From the NCBI RefSeq assembly GCF_000016825.1, contig NC_009513.1, positions 1,077,501-1,141,500 of the forward strand: DNA of 64,000 nucleotides, given 5' to 3'. This document shows positions 21,829-30,508 of the stretch, in pieces. The position numbers and the translations under genes are program-made. Source of the stretch: Limosilactobacillus reuteri subsp. reuteri (GTDB lineage: Bacteria; Bacillota; Bacilli; Lactobacillales; Lactobacillaceae). Numbering within the stretch: the stretch's first letter is position 1; each line of letters begins with the position of its first letter. The notes below the pieces were generated by a model. It was not told where the DNA came from and searched no databases. It saw only the letters and a program-made list of their open reading frames with translations.

Positions 21829-22137
21829 AAATAAAACCCACTTAATTATATTTAAAATTACAAAAGGCCAGTCAGCGAATAACGTTGATTGGTCTTAATA
21901 ATCTTTATCATTTTAGCATACTTTATGATGTACACAAAAAGAGATAATATGTTAAATACACATTACCTCTTTTTCTTAGGCGACAACATGAACCCAATCA
22001 TGAAGTATTAATAAATACTAACGCCCGTATAAATTACCTGTTTTCATTTCACATAATGGGCTGCCGAAGCATTGAAACTAATCTTTAATCCCATTCGTTA
22101 TTATAATTATAACAAACCTTAAACACAATTGATAGTT
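21829..22137. other. intergenic region with a weak hairpin
   Basis: It holds the promoter region of the LPxTG gene and, at about 21938-21975, a hairpin with arms AAAAAGAG and CTCTTTTT, probably the terminator of the DUF3800 gene that runs toward it. I see nothing else. Confidence 0.45.
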
Positions 22138-22929
22138 TTAATCGATTAAAACTACACCGTATTTTCCAGCACCATTATAAATTAGTCCTCCATCATATCT
22201 CTTTCGTCTAATTTTTTGATAAATACTGGGATCACTCTTTTTTTGCCCTATCTTTACATAATGTAACAACAAAGGCCGTGGAATAAAATCAGCAATTTGT
22301 AATAGATTATTATTACTCATTTTTTCTACAAAAGAAATGCCGGTTAATTTATTTTGTAGATATAGAGCCGAATACCGATAAGTACCATGGCACATTATTT
22401 TATAATATTGCTTACGGACTCTCGAATCTAGTTTTTGATTATTAATTGTTTTTCTACTTTCTAAAATTATATTCCCTGTAGCATTATGATCATATATAAA
22501 TTTTGTATAATTCTCCATAATAGTTTTCATACCAAGATAATAAGAAGTATAGGTAGATTCTTTAATCCTATAATTTTTATTAAGTGACGTTACATCAATG
22601 ATCGTTCCCAATACATAACAATACTCATTAATAATATCGCCAATTTGGTTAAAAACTAATTTCATATTTTTCCTTCTAGTTAATAAGGAATATTCTGGGA
22701 TTTCATTTAAGATTTTTTCATTATTTTTACCGGCTTGCCTAATATCTGTTTCGTGGAGAATTACATTAGGCGTATGGAACAATTCCTTTTTAAAGTTAAT
22801 TAGCCTATTATTAATCTCCAACTTATCTTCTTGATTGATAATCACTCCAGCAATTCCATATACATTGTGCTGATCGCGATTTTTATTCCATAGTTTTGTT
22901 TCATCTAAATATAAAGTATACTCATTCAC
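22138..22929 (-). CDS. DUF3800 domain protein
   Basis: The 263-aa protein begins with YTLYLDETKLW (Asp9, Glu10) and contains HETDIRQ (60-65), IILESR (Glu157) and QIADFIPRPL (211-220). This is the acidic-residue pattern of DUF3800, an RNase-H-like fold family found in phages, plasmids and defence contexts. The activity is not established; the conserved acids suggest a metal-dependent nuclease. It lies 20 bases behind the dual-XRE regulator gene on the same strand, forming a two-gene operon. Confidence 0.75.
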   Translation of the reverse strand: MNEYTLYLDETKLWNKNRDQHNVYGIAGVIINQEDKLEINNRLINFKKELFHTPNVILHETDIRQAGKNNEKILNEIPEYSLLTRRKNMKLVFNQIGDIINEYCYVLGTIIDVTSLNKNYRIKESTYTSYYLGMKTIMENYTKFIYDHNATGNIILESRKTINNQKLDSRVRKQYYKIMCHGTYRYSALYLQNKLTGISFVEKMSNNNLLQIADFIPRPLLLHYVKIGQKKSDPSIYQKIRRKRYDGGLIYNGAGKYGVVLID

Positions 22930-22949
22930 CGAATTTTACTCCTTTCGAT

Positions 22950-23744
22950 CTAAAGTTCATATTTTTCTAGATCATAATCTTCAATAACTGAAAATAATTT
23001 CATAAAATATGTATTGTCTATTTCATTTTCTTTACCCTCTCCATCTAACAACATTGTTACAGCATCACAAATAATTGAGTAAAGCATGTATACCGAGTTT
23101 TTCTCAATTTTCTTTAATTTACTTACCAATTCTTTTTCGTCGTCCTCATCACGAAAAGCAAGTAATATGTATAAAAGGCCAAAAGCTGGAGTCGTATAAG
23201 CCCAATCTAATCGATGTAATAGTTCCTTTGTTGATTTCAATAATTCATGATCATCCAAACTTAAAATAAAATCATTCATACTATGTGGTAAATATTTTCC
23301 ATTAACCCCTAATAAATAACTAGCTTCTGAACCTAATGCCTCAGATAATTTTTTCAAAGTTTCAATAGGGATTGGACGAATTCCTAATTCATATTCAGAA
23401 ATATATTCCCTGGTAACTCCAATTTTCATTCCTAATTCTTTTTGTGTCATATGCTTCTTTTTTCTTTCTACATAAATATTGTTACCAGGATTTCCTTTTT
23501 CATTAAAATTAACTCTATCTAATAAGGTAGGAGCCTTAGAATTACTTCTACCAGTTAAATAATTTACAGATACATCAAAATAATTTGCAATTTTTTGAAG
23601 TTTTTCTTTATTAAAAGGAATTTTTTCTTGTTCATAAGATGAAATTAAAGCTACGGAAACTTTTATATTTCTTTTTTTTAGTTCCTTACTCAACTGTTGC
23701 TGTGTCAAATGCTTCTTTCTTCTTAAGAATTTTAAGCGATTCAT
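22950..23744 (-). CDS. XRE-family regulator with two helix-turn-helix domains
   Basis: The 264-aa protein carries two Cro/C1-type HTH domains. One spans about residues 4-63 (KHLTQQQLSKELKKRN, SVALISSYEQEK, IANYFDVSVNYLTGRS); the second spans about 88-145 (KKHMTQKELGMKIGVTREYI, SEYELGIRPI, LSEALGSEASYLLG). The C-terminal ~115 residues are helical and unassigned. ATG 23744 sits eight bases after AAGGAG. Two complete HTH modules in one chain suggest binding to paired or asymmetric operators. It probably controls the DUF3800 gene behind it. Confidence 0.82.
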   Translation of the reverse strand: MNRLKFLRRKKHLTQQQLSKELKKRNIKVSVALISSYEQEKIPFNKEKLQKIANYFDVSVNYLTGRSNSKAPTLLDRVNFNEKGNPGNNIYVERKKKHMTQKELGMKIGVTREYISEYELGIRPIPIETLKKLSEALGSEASYLLGVNGKYLPHSMNDFILSLDDHELLKSTKELLHRLDWAYTTPAFGLLYILLAFRDEDDEKELVSKLKKIEKNSVYMLYSIICDAVTMLLDGEGKENEIDNTYFMKLFSVIEDYDLEKYEL

Positions 23745-23892
23745 AATCATAACTCCTTCTTTTTATGATATATAGAATTTAACACAAACCCTTTCGATTT
23801 ACTTTAATTTTTAGTAATTGCTGAAAATGGATGAAAATTCAGTTTTTTTTGAAATTTTATAGCAAAAATTTTATACTTTTTACTGCATATAC

Positions 23893-23925
23893 AAAAACGC
23901 ACCTCTTTCACAAGAAGTGCGTTTT
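23893..23925 (-). terminator. terminator of the small membrane protein gene
   Basis: The arms AAAAACGCAC and GTGCGTTTT enclose a 15-base loop, and minus-strand transcripts end in a U tract. It lies 19 bases after the stop codon at 23944. Confidence 0.75.
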
Positions 23926-23943
23926 CATTTCTACCTATTTGTA

Positions 23944-24201
23944 TTATTCTTCAAATGCCTTTAGTTGTTTCCAAAACATTGGGAGCAAGAATAACTGGAG
24001 GAATAATACACAACCAGTAAGGACACTTGTATAACTAAAGAAGATCAATTCTGAAAATAAGTCGGCTAAGATTACGACCGCGATACAAAGCTGGCCAACC
24101 GTTAACCATTCTCGCTTAACTTTATTAGCTGAGAAGATCATTACTAATTGGATTGCTACTAAGACTGCCTGGATCAACTGTAGTAGAAATAGTGAATGCA
24201 T
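23944..24201 (-). CDS. small membrane protein, 85 aa
   Basis: The family is not recognised. Three hydrophobic segments are visible at about residues 3-24, 36-55 and 57-76, with KVKR between the first two, so this is a small integral membrane protein. It follows mmuP by about 80 bases on the same strand and ends at a strong terminator, so it may be the last gene of the methionine-related transcript or independent. Confidence 0.6.
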   Translation of the reverse strand: MHSLFLLQLIQAVLVAIQLVMIFSANKVKREWLTVGQLCIAVVILADLFSELIFFSYTSVLTGCVLFLQLFLLPMFWKQLKAFEE

Positions 24202-24279
24202 TTTATATCTCCTAACTAAAAATTATCCTCGTACATTTTACTACACGTTATGAATTTTTTAATTACAGCTTTTTTACAT

Positions 24280-25683
24280 CTATTTAACAACTGTTGAAAC
24301 CTTTTTCTTCGTAGTATACTTGCGCCACAATGTCTGTAAATAATAAGCAGCATAACAAACAATTACAAACGGAATCGTACAATACAAGGCAATTCGTTGT
24401 TGTGGATCAAACCAAATTAAGATGCAAGAAAGGCTGCTAGCAATAAATGCAAACCATGGAACAACCGGATACCATGGCGTGCGATACTTTAACTCACTTA
24501 ACTGGTGACCAGCTGCTAAAAAGCGCCGACGAAAAATGAGTTCACATAAGGAAATTGCAATCCATACAAAGACAACCGCTAATCCAGAAACAGAAACCAA
24601 GACTAAATAGACCGTTCCAGCCGCATAGATGCTGGAAAGCAAAGCTAACACCCCACCAAGCATACTTAAGAGCAATGCGAAAACCGGAATACCGCGCTTA
24701 TTAGTTTTGGCGATGACAGCCGGAATCGTTCCTTCATTAGCTAATGACCATAACATCCGGGTTGATGCGTATAAACCAGAATTAGCGGCAGAGATAATCG
24801 CGGTGAGGACAACAAAATTCATTAAATCGGCAGCATATGGAATTCCAAGTTGGCTAAAAACGTAGACAAATGGGCTTTGCGTTACCCCCGCCTTTTGATA
24901 AGGAATCAAAGAAGCCATAACAATCATGCTCCCGACAAAGAAGATCACTAAGCGCCATAAAGTAGTATGAATTGCCTTAGGGAGGGTCTTTTCAGGATGC
25001 TTCGTTTCCCCCGCGGTGATGGCGATTAATTCAGTCCCAGAGAAAGCAAAATTAACCGTTAGCATCGTCATAAATAAGCCGCTAAAACCGCCTGGAAATA
25101 GCCCATCCTTAGTAAAGTTGTTCAGCAAAGGGGCATGATGATAACCTTGAATCGGGATAAGATCAATTACTGCTAAAGCTCCTAACAAAATAAACGCGCA
25201 GATTGCGACTACTTTAATCACCGCAAACCAAAATTCGCTTTCCGCAAATGCTTTGACAGTAAAAATGTTAGATAAGAGGATAATAATGATAAATAACAAG
25301 CTCCACCACCAAACCGGAATCTGGGGAAACCAGCGCTTCATAATTAGGCCAGCCGCGGTAAATTCGGAGCCCATCGCAATCGTCCAAGTCAACCAATAAA
25401 GGATCGCAACGGTAAATCCAGTAGCAGGCCCAATCAGATTTTTGGCATAAACATGAAAAGCCCCCGTATACGGCATCGCAACACTCAACTCACCTAAACA
25501 TAGCATGACGGCATAAACGATTAACGCACCAATCAAATAAGCAATAACGGTTCCCAACGGCCCAGCTTGATGAATCGTGTAACCAGAACTGAGAAATAGG
25601 CCGGTCCCGATCACCCCACCAAGCGCAATCATCTGGATATGACGAGCACTCATTTCACGAGCTAAATGCGTTTTCTTAGTCAT
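24280..25683 (-). CDS. mmuP: amino acid permease, probably S-methylmethionine transporter
   Basis: The 467-aa protein is an APC-superfamily transporter with twelve predicted membrane helices. It begins with the family signature [20 protein letters not shown] and includes [13 protein letters not shown] and [20 protein letters not shown]. Substrate assignment comes from context: its start overlaps the end of mmuM by eight bases and a methionine T-box lies upstream of the pair. Together they would import S-methylmethionine and use it as methyl donor. Other amino acids cannot be ruled out from sequence alone. Confidence 0.85.
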   Translation of the reverse strand: MTKKTHLAREMSARHIQMIALGGVIGTGLFLSSGYTIHQAGPLGTVIAYLIGALIVYAVMLCLGELSVAMPYTGAFHVYAKNLIGPATGFTVAILYWLTWTIAMGSEFTAAGLIMKRWFPQIPVWWWSLLFIIIILLSNIFTVKAFAESEFWFAVIKVVAICAFILLGALAVIDLIPIQGYHHAPLLNNFTKDGLFPGGFSGLFMTMLTVNFAFSGTELIAITAGETKHPEKTLPKAIHTTLWRLVIFFVGSMIVMASLIPYQKAGVTQSPFVYVFSQLGIPYAADLMNFVVLTAIISAANSGLYASTRMLWSLANEGTIPAVIAKTNKRGIPVFALLLSMLGGVLALLSSIYAAGTVYLVLVSVSGLAVVFVWIAISLCELIFRRRFLAAGHQLSELKYRTPWYPVVPWFAFIASSLSCILIWFDPQQRIALYCTIPFVIVCYAAYYLQTLWRKYTTKKKVSTVVK

Positions 25684-26608
25684 GATAGGCGCCTCCTTTT
25701 AAGTACTCATGCAAGGCAGCAATATCTTGTGGCGTAGTAGTACAGCATCCCCCAACGATTATCAATCCAGCCGCGATCCATTGTGGTAAGTAATCAACTA
25801 AACCGCGACGCCCATGGGGATAGCTCCACGTTTTTGTTGTCGGATCATAAGTCGCACTCGAATTGGGATAAGCAATAACTGGTTTCTCAGTAACTTGATG
25901 GACCGTCTCAATGGCTGCCGTTACCTCTTCTAATGGAATACAATTCACGCCAACTGCAAAAACATTTGTATACTTCGCAACGGTTCGAGCCGCCACTGCT
26001 AACGGTGTCCCATCTGGTAAATGCGTGGAATCTTTCAAGGAAAAACTGACATAGCATAGGGTATCGGGAGCTAGTTCTTTGACAAGGTCCAATTCTGCCA
26101 ACACTTCATCTAAGCGTGGCTGGGTTTCAATCGCGATCACATCAACACCAACCGTTAAAATATCAGTTAATCGTGGCCGATGAAATTGTTGATATTCAAT
26201 TGTACTGAGGTGATAAGCACCACTATATTCACTCCCGTTAGCAAGATAAGCGCCATAAGGACCAAGCGCGCCCGCAACATAGTTATAAATCCCGGTTTCC
26301 TGCTGATATTCATCACGTGCTTCTTTAGCCAAGACGACTGCTCGTTGGATCAATGAATGGGCCTCTTGTTTTGAATAACCATTCTTTATGAATGCCGGAA
26401 CATTTGCCTGGTAGGTATCAGTAATTGCTAACCGATCACCCGCCTTAAAATATTCCTGATGAACTTTTTTAACTAATGCTGGCTGGTTAGCTAAAACACT
26501 CGCCGTCCATAATGAGTTATTGGTATCAGCACCTAATTGTTCCAAAGCCGTTGACATTGCGCCGTCAATTAGTAATGGTTTAGTTAATTCTGCAGTAATC
26601 TTTGTCAT
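25676..26608 (-). CDS. mmuM: homocysteine S-methyltransferase
   Basis: The 310-aa protein makes methionine from homocysteine and S-methylmethionine. Typical marks are [14 protein letters not shown] at the start, FAVGVNCI (first zinc cysteine) and [14 protein letters not shown] (the CC pair completing the zinc site). The length matches the family. It is the first gene of an operon with mmuP, behind a T-box leader that reports on uncharged tRNA-Met. Confidence 0.94.
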   Translation of the reverse strand: MTKITAELTKPLLIDGAMSTALEQLGADTNNSLWTASVLANQPALVKKVHQEYFKAGDRLAITDTYQANVPAFIKNGYSKQEAHSLIQRAVVLAKEARDEYQQETGIYNYVAGALGPYGAYLANGSEYSGAYHLSTIEYQQFHRPRLTDILTVGVDVIAIETQPRLDEVLAELDLVKELAPDTLCYVSFSLKDSTHLPDGTPLAVAARTVAKYTNVFAVGVNCIPLEEVTAAIETVHQVTEKPVIAYPNSSATYDPTTKTWSYPHGRRGLVDYLPQWIAAGLIIVGGCCTTTPQDIAALHEYLKGGAYHD

Positions 26609-26628
26609 CTTTATCCCTCCTCGTAAAT

Positions 26629-26900
26629 AAAAAAGCCCCTCAAAAAGAAACTAGTCTTTTCAAGGGACGATCAATACGCGGTACCACCCAAATTCAGGAA
26701 AGTTAAAATCCTGCACTCAAACAAACTTATTCATAAGTAATAAATTTGCAGCTTGGGTAACGGTAGCAACGCCGTGATCTGCTAATTATTCACCGATCAA
26801 TCGCTCACGAACCATCTTCACTAACTCTAGAAATACTGCATTGCACCAGTCACAGCTCTCTGTTAAATCTATCATTAGTTACTCATTCGATCTCAGCGAA
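26629..26900 (-). promoter_or_regulatory. T-box leader, methionine specific
   Basis: On the minus strand the leader has the AGAGAG and GGTGCAA stem I elements, a specifier region GAAGATGG with ATG (Met) at 26815-26813, the conserved T-box GGGTGGTACCGCG (about 26688-26676), and an intrinsic terminator (CCCTTGAAAAGA paired with TTCTTTTTGAGGGG, then TTTTTT) at about 26668-26629. Uncharged tRNA-Met would stabilise the antiterminator and switch on mmuM-mmuP. The specifier is placed by eye. Confidence 0.85.
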
Positions 26901-27052
26901 TTCTCATATAAATTACGATTAGTATAACGAGCGAGGGCAAATTCGTCAAGGGTGTTTTTAATGTGATTTTAATTTATAAATGAATCTGATGTAAGAATAA
27001 TATCTATACTTTATAGAAAGAATGCTAATCTTGTTTTAAATAGAGAGTAATT

Positions 27053-27478
27053 CTATAACTGACTTGTAAAATCTATAAACGGTATATTCTGTTCACGAAA
27101 TTTAGAAAGTGAGGTAATACTACGAATTTGTGGTCTGATATAGGACAGAAGTAGAGAAGCAGCATTTACCTTTAAAAGATCTTCTTCCTCTTCTGTACTC
27201 AATCCTTTTTTCCAAATAAACTTTGCCTTCATCGTCTGTCTAATAAAGAACGGCTTATTACTATTCATATTTATTTGATTAAAATTGGAAACTGTTAGAG
27301 AGACAATGGAGCTTTTATTAAATTTACTTTCTATTTGAATATCACTATGGTTAGTGCTTATCATCATATTTTGAGAAATATCTAAACTACCTTTATAGTT
27401 AGGATTTTCCATAAATATGGACTCTACTAACTCAGGATTTGTAAACTGAATGATACTTTTGTTATTTTGTGAATCCAT
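27053..27478 (-). CDS. SecB-like chaperone
   Basis: The 141-aa protein matches the SecB fold pattern: beta-rich N-terminal part, then KVNAASLLLSYIRPQIRSIT (about 102-121) and NIPFIDFTS at the end, corresponding to the SecB helix that precedes the proline-rich tail. Canonical SecB is a Gram-negative export chaperone and is absent from lactobacilli; solitary SecB-like proteins of Gram-positives and mycobacteria are known from toxin-antitoxin-chaperone systems. Its ATG follows the stop of the disrupted nuclease-like gene by two bases, so they were one translational unit. Inference: it folds, restrains or stabilises that partner. Confidence 0.72.
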   Translation of the reverse strand: MDSQNNKSIIQFTNPELVESIFMENPNYKGSLDISQNMMISTNHSDIQIESKFNKSSIVSLTVSNFNQINMNSNKPFFIRQTMKAKFIWKKGLSTEEEEDLLKVNAASLLLSYIRPQIRSITSLSKFREQNIPFIDFTSQL

Positions 27479-27480
27479 AA

Positions 27481-27688
27481 TTAAGCAACCTTTTGTTCAA
27501 TTGTCTTAGTTTCATTGAATGCTGAATTTGTATTTACAGATATTAGATTATGATCTTGCGATGAAGCCATTATCAAACTATTTAACTCATCAATAATATT
27601 ACTGTCATCTTTATCATCAAAAAAAGCAGAATAAATCTCTTCATCTGATATCCAGTTCTTTGTATCCAGAGCTTCTTCTTTCGTCGTT
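27481..27688 (-). pseudogene. 3' part of nuclease-like gene, cut off by IS30
   Basis: This piece encodes the last ~68 residues (from TTKEEALDTKNWISDEE to ETKTIEQKVA and stop TAA 27483-27481). It has no start of its own. It is acidic and polar with low-complexity character (FFDDKDDSN, SSQDHN), like a disordered tail. Removing the IS30 copy and one of the two TT duplicates joins it in frame to the 5' part at 28751: the junction codons read CCT GAA ACG ACG AAA. The intact protein would be about 370 aa. Confidence 0.85.
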
Positions 27689-28750
27689 TGTAAAATTAAG
27701 TTAGAAAAAATAAAAAGCCATTTGTGATAGACTTTTGAATATCCCTAATCAAAAGAAAGGCAATCACAAATGACCTATAAACATCTTACCACACGTGAAT
27801 TAACTCTCATAGCTGATTTTTGGTATCAAGGTACTAAAGCTTATCGGGCTGCTAAATTACTTCAGCGTAGTCAAGAAACCATCTATCGTGTTTATCGTTT
27901 CCTCAACGACGGTAAAACCATCGACCAATATCTTCAGACTTATCAGCGACATAAGCGTCGTTGTGGCCGGAAGCAGACCCAACTGCCAACTATCGAAGTT
28001 AACTATATCCATGCGCAAATCAAGGCAGGTTGGACTCCTGATACTATTATTGGTCGTCATGAACACCCGATTAGCTGCAGTATGCGCACCCTTTATCGCA
28101 TGTTTGCCCGCAATCAGTATGGCTTTTCCGTTAAACAGCTACCGATGAAAGGAAAACGCCATCCCAATGGCTATGTGGAACATCGTGGTAAAGCTGGCCA
28201 ATTAGGACGCAGTATCTATCAACGATATCGTGATTTTCCGCATTACCAACATGAATTTGGGCACTTTGAAGCTGATACAGTTCAAGGTAAAGCTCACCGC
28301 GGAGCGATAATGACACTAGTAGAGCGACAATCCAAAGTAATGATTGTCCTTAATATTCATCATAAAACAGACGAAGCAGTGAATTGCCAGCTTGATCAAT
28401 GGCTCGCTAAACTGCCACGTCACTTTGTTAAATCAATTACTTTTGATAACGGGAAAGAATTTGCTGGATGGCGAGAAATAGCCAATAAGTATGATCTTCA
28501 CACCTATTTTGCGGAAGTCGGTGCTCCCAATCAACGAGGGTTAAACGAAAATAATAACGGCCTCTTGCGTCGTGATGGTCTTAGTAAAAAGCTAGATTTT
28601 CGCGACTTACCAGACGAACTAGTCACTCAGCTAATGCATCGTCGCAACAATATCCCACGAAAATCTCTTAATTATCGTACACCATTAGAAGTATTCTTGA
28701 GTCATGTCACAGAAGAACAACTTTCACCTTTTTTCTAATTTAAATTGACA
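27689..28750 (+). mobile_element. IS30-family insertion sequence
   Basis: The 1062-bp element is bounded by 22-bp imperfect inverted repeats: TGTAAAATTAAGTTAGAAAA... at the left and, on the opposite strand, TGTCAATTTAAATTAGAAAA... at the right (three mismatches). It carries one transposase gene. Flanks read TT on the left (27687-27688) and TT on the right (28751-28752), a 2-bp target duplication as known for IS30. It is inserted in the opposite orientation within the nuclease-like gene. Confidence 0.9.
27770..28738 (+). CDS. IS30-family transposase
   Basis: The 322-aa protein has an N-terminal HTH (LTLIADFWYQGTKAYRAAKL) and the IS30 DDE catalytic core: HFEADTVQGKAHRG (first Asp), ITFDNGKEFAGW (second Asp) and NQRGLNENNNGLLRR (Glu). 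The length is normal and no frameshift is seen, so the element may be active. Confidence 0.95.
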   Translation: MTYKHLTTRELTLIADFWYQGTKAYRAAKLLQRSQETIYRVYRFLNDGKTIDQYLQTYQRHKRRCGRKQTQLPTIEVNYIHAQIKAGWTPDTIIGRHEHPISCSMRTLYRMFARNQYGFSVKQLPMKGKRHPNGYVEHRGKAGQLGRSIYQRYRDFPHYQHEFGHFEADTVQGKAHRGAIMTLVERQSKVMIVLNIHHKTDEAVNCQLDQWLAKLPRHFVKSITFDNGKEFAGWREIANKYDLHTYFAEVGAPNQRGLNENNNGLLRRDGLSKKLDFRDLPDELVTQLMHRRNNIPRKSLNYRTPLEVFLSHVTEEQLSPFF

Positions 28751-29657
28751 TTTCAGGTATGAAATATTTTATACCTTTAACTAATCTATAAAAATTTTCT
28801 AAACCAGCTATAGGTTCTCCATTAGCTGAATTATCAAGTGTCTTTTTGCCAAATAAAAAATATGTTGCATCCTTTAAGATCCAATAGTTTGGATTATTTT
28901 TCGCCAATCTATTAACCAGCTTTAACGCAGCATAATTGTTATCAATGATTAAAAGCTTTAATTGCTCTAATTGAATAGATGCTCCAACTTCATTAATAAA
29001 AAAATTGATACAGTTAATAATATCAGATTTAAATCCCAACAAATAATTAATTAAATCAAGTGATTGTGTAAAGTTAGGAATATATTTTTGATCACGAATA
29101 ACTTCTAACACGTCACGCTTTGAAATAATGCTTTGGGAAGTCCTAGCCTTTCTCGCAAGAAGTAACAATGTATTTAAAATTCCTACAATATCAGAATTTG
29201 TTTGATGTTTGCTTAACCACTTACTAATAATACCACATACATAATTTTCTGAATTTAGAGCAGGTAGAATTTTTATCTTACACCTTCTTACTTTATAGAT
29301 GTCTTTCTTATCTATCTTTAGCTTATTAATTATTTCGTTATCTGATAATTTACTAATGTTACTTCCAAAGTCATTAACATTAGTAAAAAAGTTTCTAGCT
29401 TTATTATCTAATTGCGAAAAATATAGTAAGTACTTATCCTTATTATCAGGTAAGTTAGTGATTACTTCTGAAATTTCTGATAATTTTTCTTTACCGATTT
29501 TAACTTGTACAGAAATATTCTGATTTATTATTTCATAATCATTGTCACTCTCGACTTCAATCCCTCTAAAATTATTTTCATCTATAAAGCAAAATATTGA
29601 ATCTATCAATGTGTAATCCTGATAGGCAAATCCTCGCGATGCATATATACCTTCCAC
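28751..29657 (-). pseudogene. 5' part of a nuclease-like gene (Cap4/DUF4297-like start), truncated by IS30
   Basis: The N-terminus reads SRGFAYQDYTLIDSI, then RGIEVESDNDYE and SVQVKIGKEKL, the order of elements (GFxYQ, acidic residue, QVK) seen in dsDNA-endonuclease domains of the Cap4/DUF4297 type, a PD-(D/E)xK-like fold. The remaining ~230 residues are helical and unassigned. In the present sequence the frame runs three codons into the IS and stops at 28740. The start is uncertain: GTG 29657 is the first in-frame start codon but lacks a ribosome-binding site, while a strong AAAGGAG plus ATG at 29673 is one base out of frame, hinting at a frameshift at the very 5' end. Assignment as nuclease is an inference. 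Confidence 0.6.
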
Positions 29658-29745
29658 GATCTGGTAACGCCATAATATTTCTCCTTTCTAGAAAATAATA
29701 TTTTCATTAGAAATTATGTCAACACCGATTTAAAATTGTCAGAAA

Positions 29746-30504
29746 TCACCGGTTTAAATGCTGTTTTGTATGTTGTTCCGTGTAATCTTTCATGCGATAT
29801 GATTTACCAGAAATTTTAAATATTTCTGAATGATGAACTAATCGATCTAGAATTGCATTGGCAATAGTAGGATTAGAAAAAGTTTGTCCCCATTTAGATA
29901 GCGGAATATTAGTAGTAACAATGATTGACTTTTTTTCATATCTCCTTGAAATTAGCTGAAAAAATAGGTTGGACCCTAAATTATCAATTGGTAAATAGCC
30001 AATTTCGTCGATTATTAAAAGCTTATAACGAAGATAGTTCTTGAGCATAGGCTCAAGACGATTCTCTTGATAAGCTAATTTCAACCTTTCAATTAGTTCA
30101 TGACAATTAACAAAATAAGTACTCAAATGGTTTTTACATGCTTCAACTCCTAGTCCAGTAGCTAAATGAGTTTTACCCACCCCGGAACTGCCAATAAATA
30201 AAACATTACGTGCATTCTCAACAAATTCCATTGACATTAAATTGATTATTTTTTCTTTATCAACAGAAGGTTGAAAATTAAAATCAAAATCCTTAATTTC
30301 CTTTTGGTAAGGGAAGTGTGCTGTGTGAATTGACATACGAGCTGAGCGCTGCTTACGGTAATTTAATTCTTTATCAGTTAATTGTTTAAGAATTTCAGCT
30401 AGCGAGAGTTGTTTGTCTCCTTCGAGGTAATTTGGTAAATATTCTCTAATAGCATTTAGTTTCAGTGCTTCTAAGTTATTTTCTAGTTCTGTATAAGCTG
30501 TCAT
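29746..30504 (-). CDS. istB: IS21 helper ATPase IstB
   Basis: The 252-aa AAA+ protein has Walker A GSSGVGKTHLATGL and Walker B LLIIDEIGYLP, with the DnaC-like sensor region IIVTTNIPLSKW. It directs IstA to the target. It follows istA with four bases between stop and start. Intact. Confidence 0.95.
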   Translation of the reverse strand: MTAYTELENNLEALKLNAIREYLPNYLEGDKQLSLAEILKQLTDKELNYRKQRSARMSIHTAHFPYQKEIKDFDFNFQPSVDKEKIINLMSMEFVENARNVLFIGSSGVGKTHLATGLGVEACKNHLSTYFVNCHELIERLKLAYQENRLEPMLKNYLRYKLLIIDEIGYLPIDNLGSNLFFQLISRRYEKKSIIVTTNIPLSKWGQTFSNPTIANAILDRLVHHSEIFKISGKSYRMKDYTEQHTKQHLNR

Positions 30505-30508
30505 TGAT

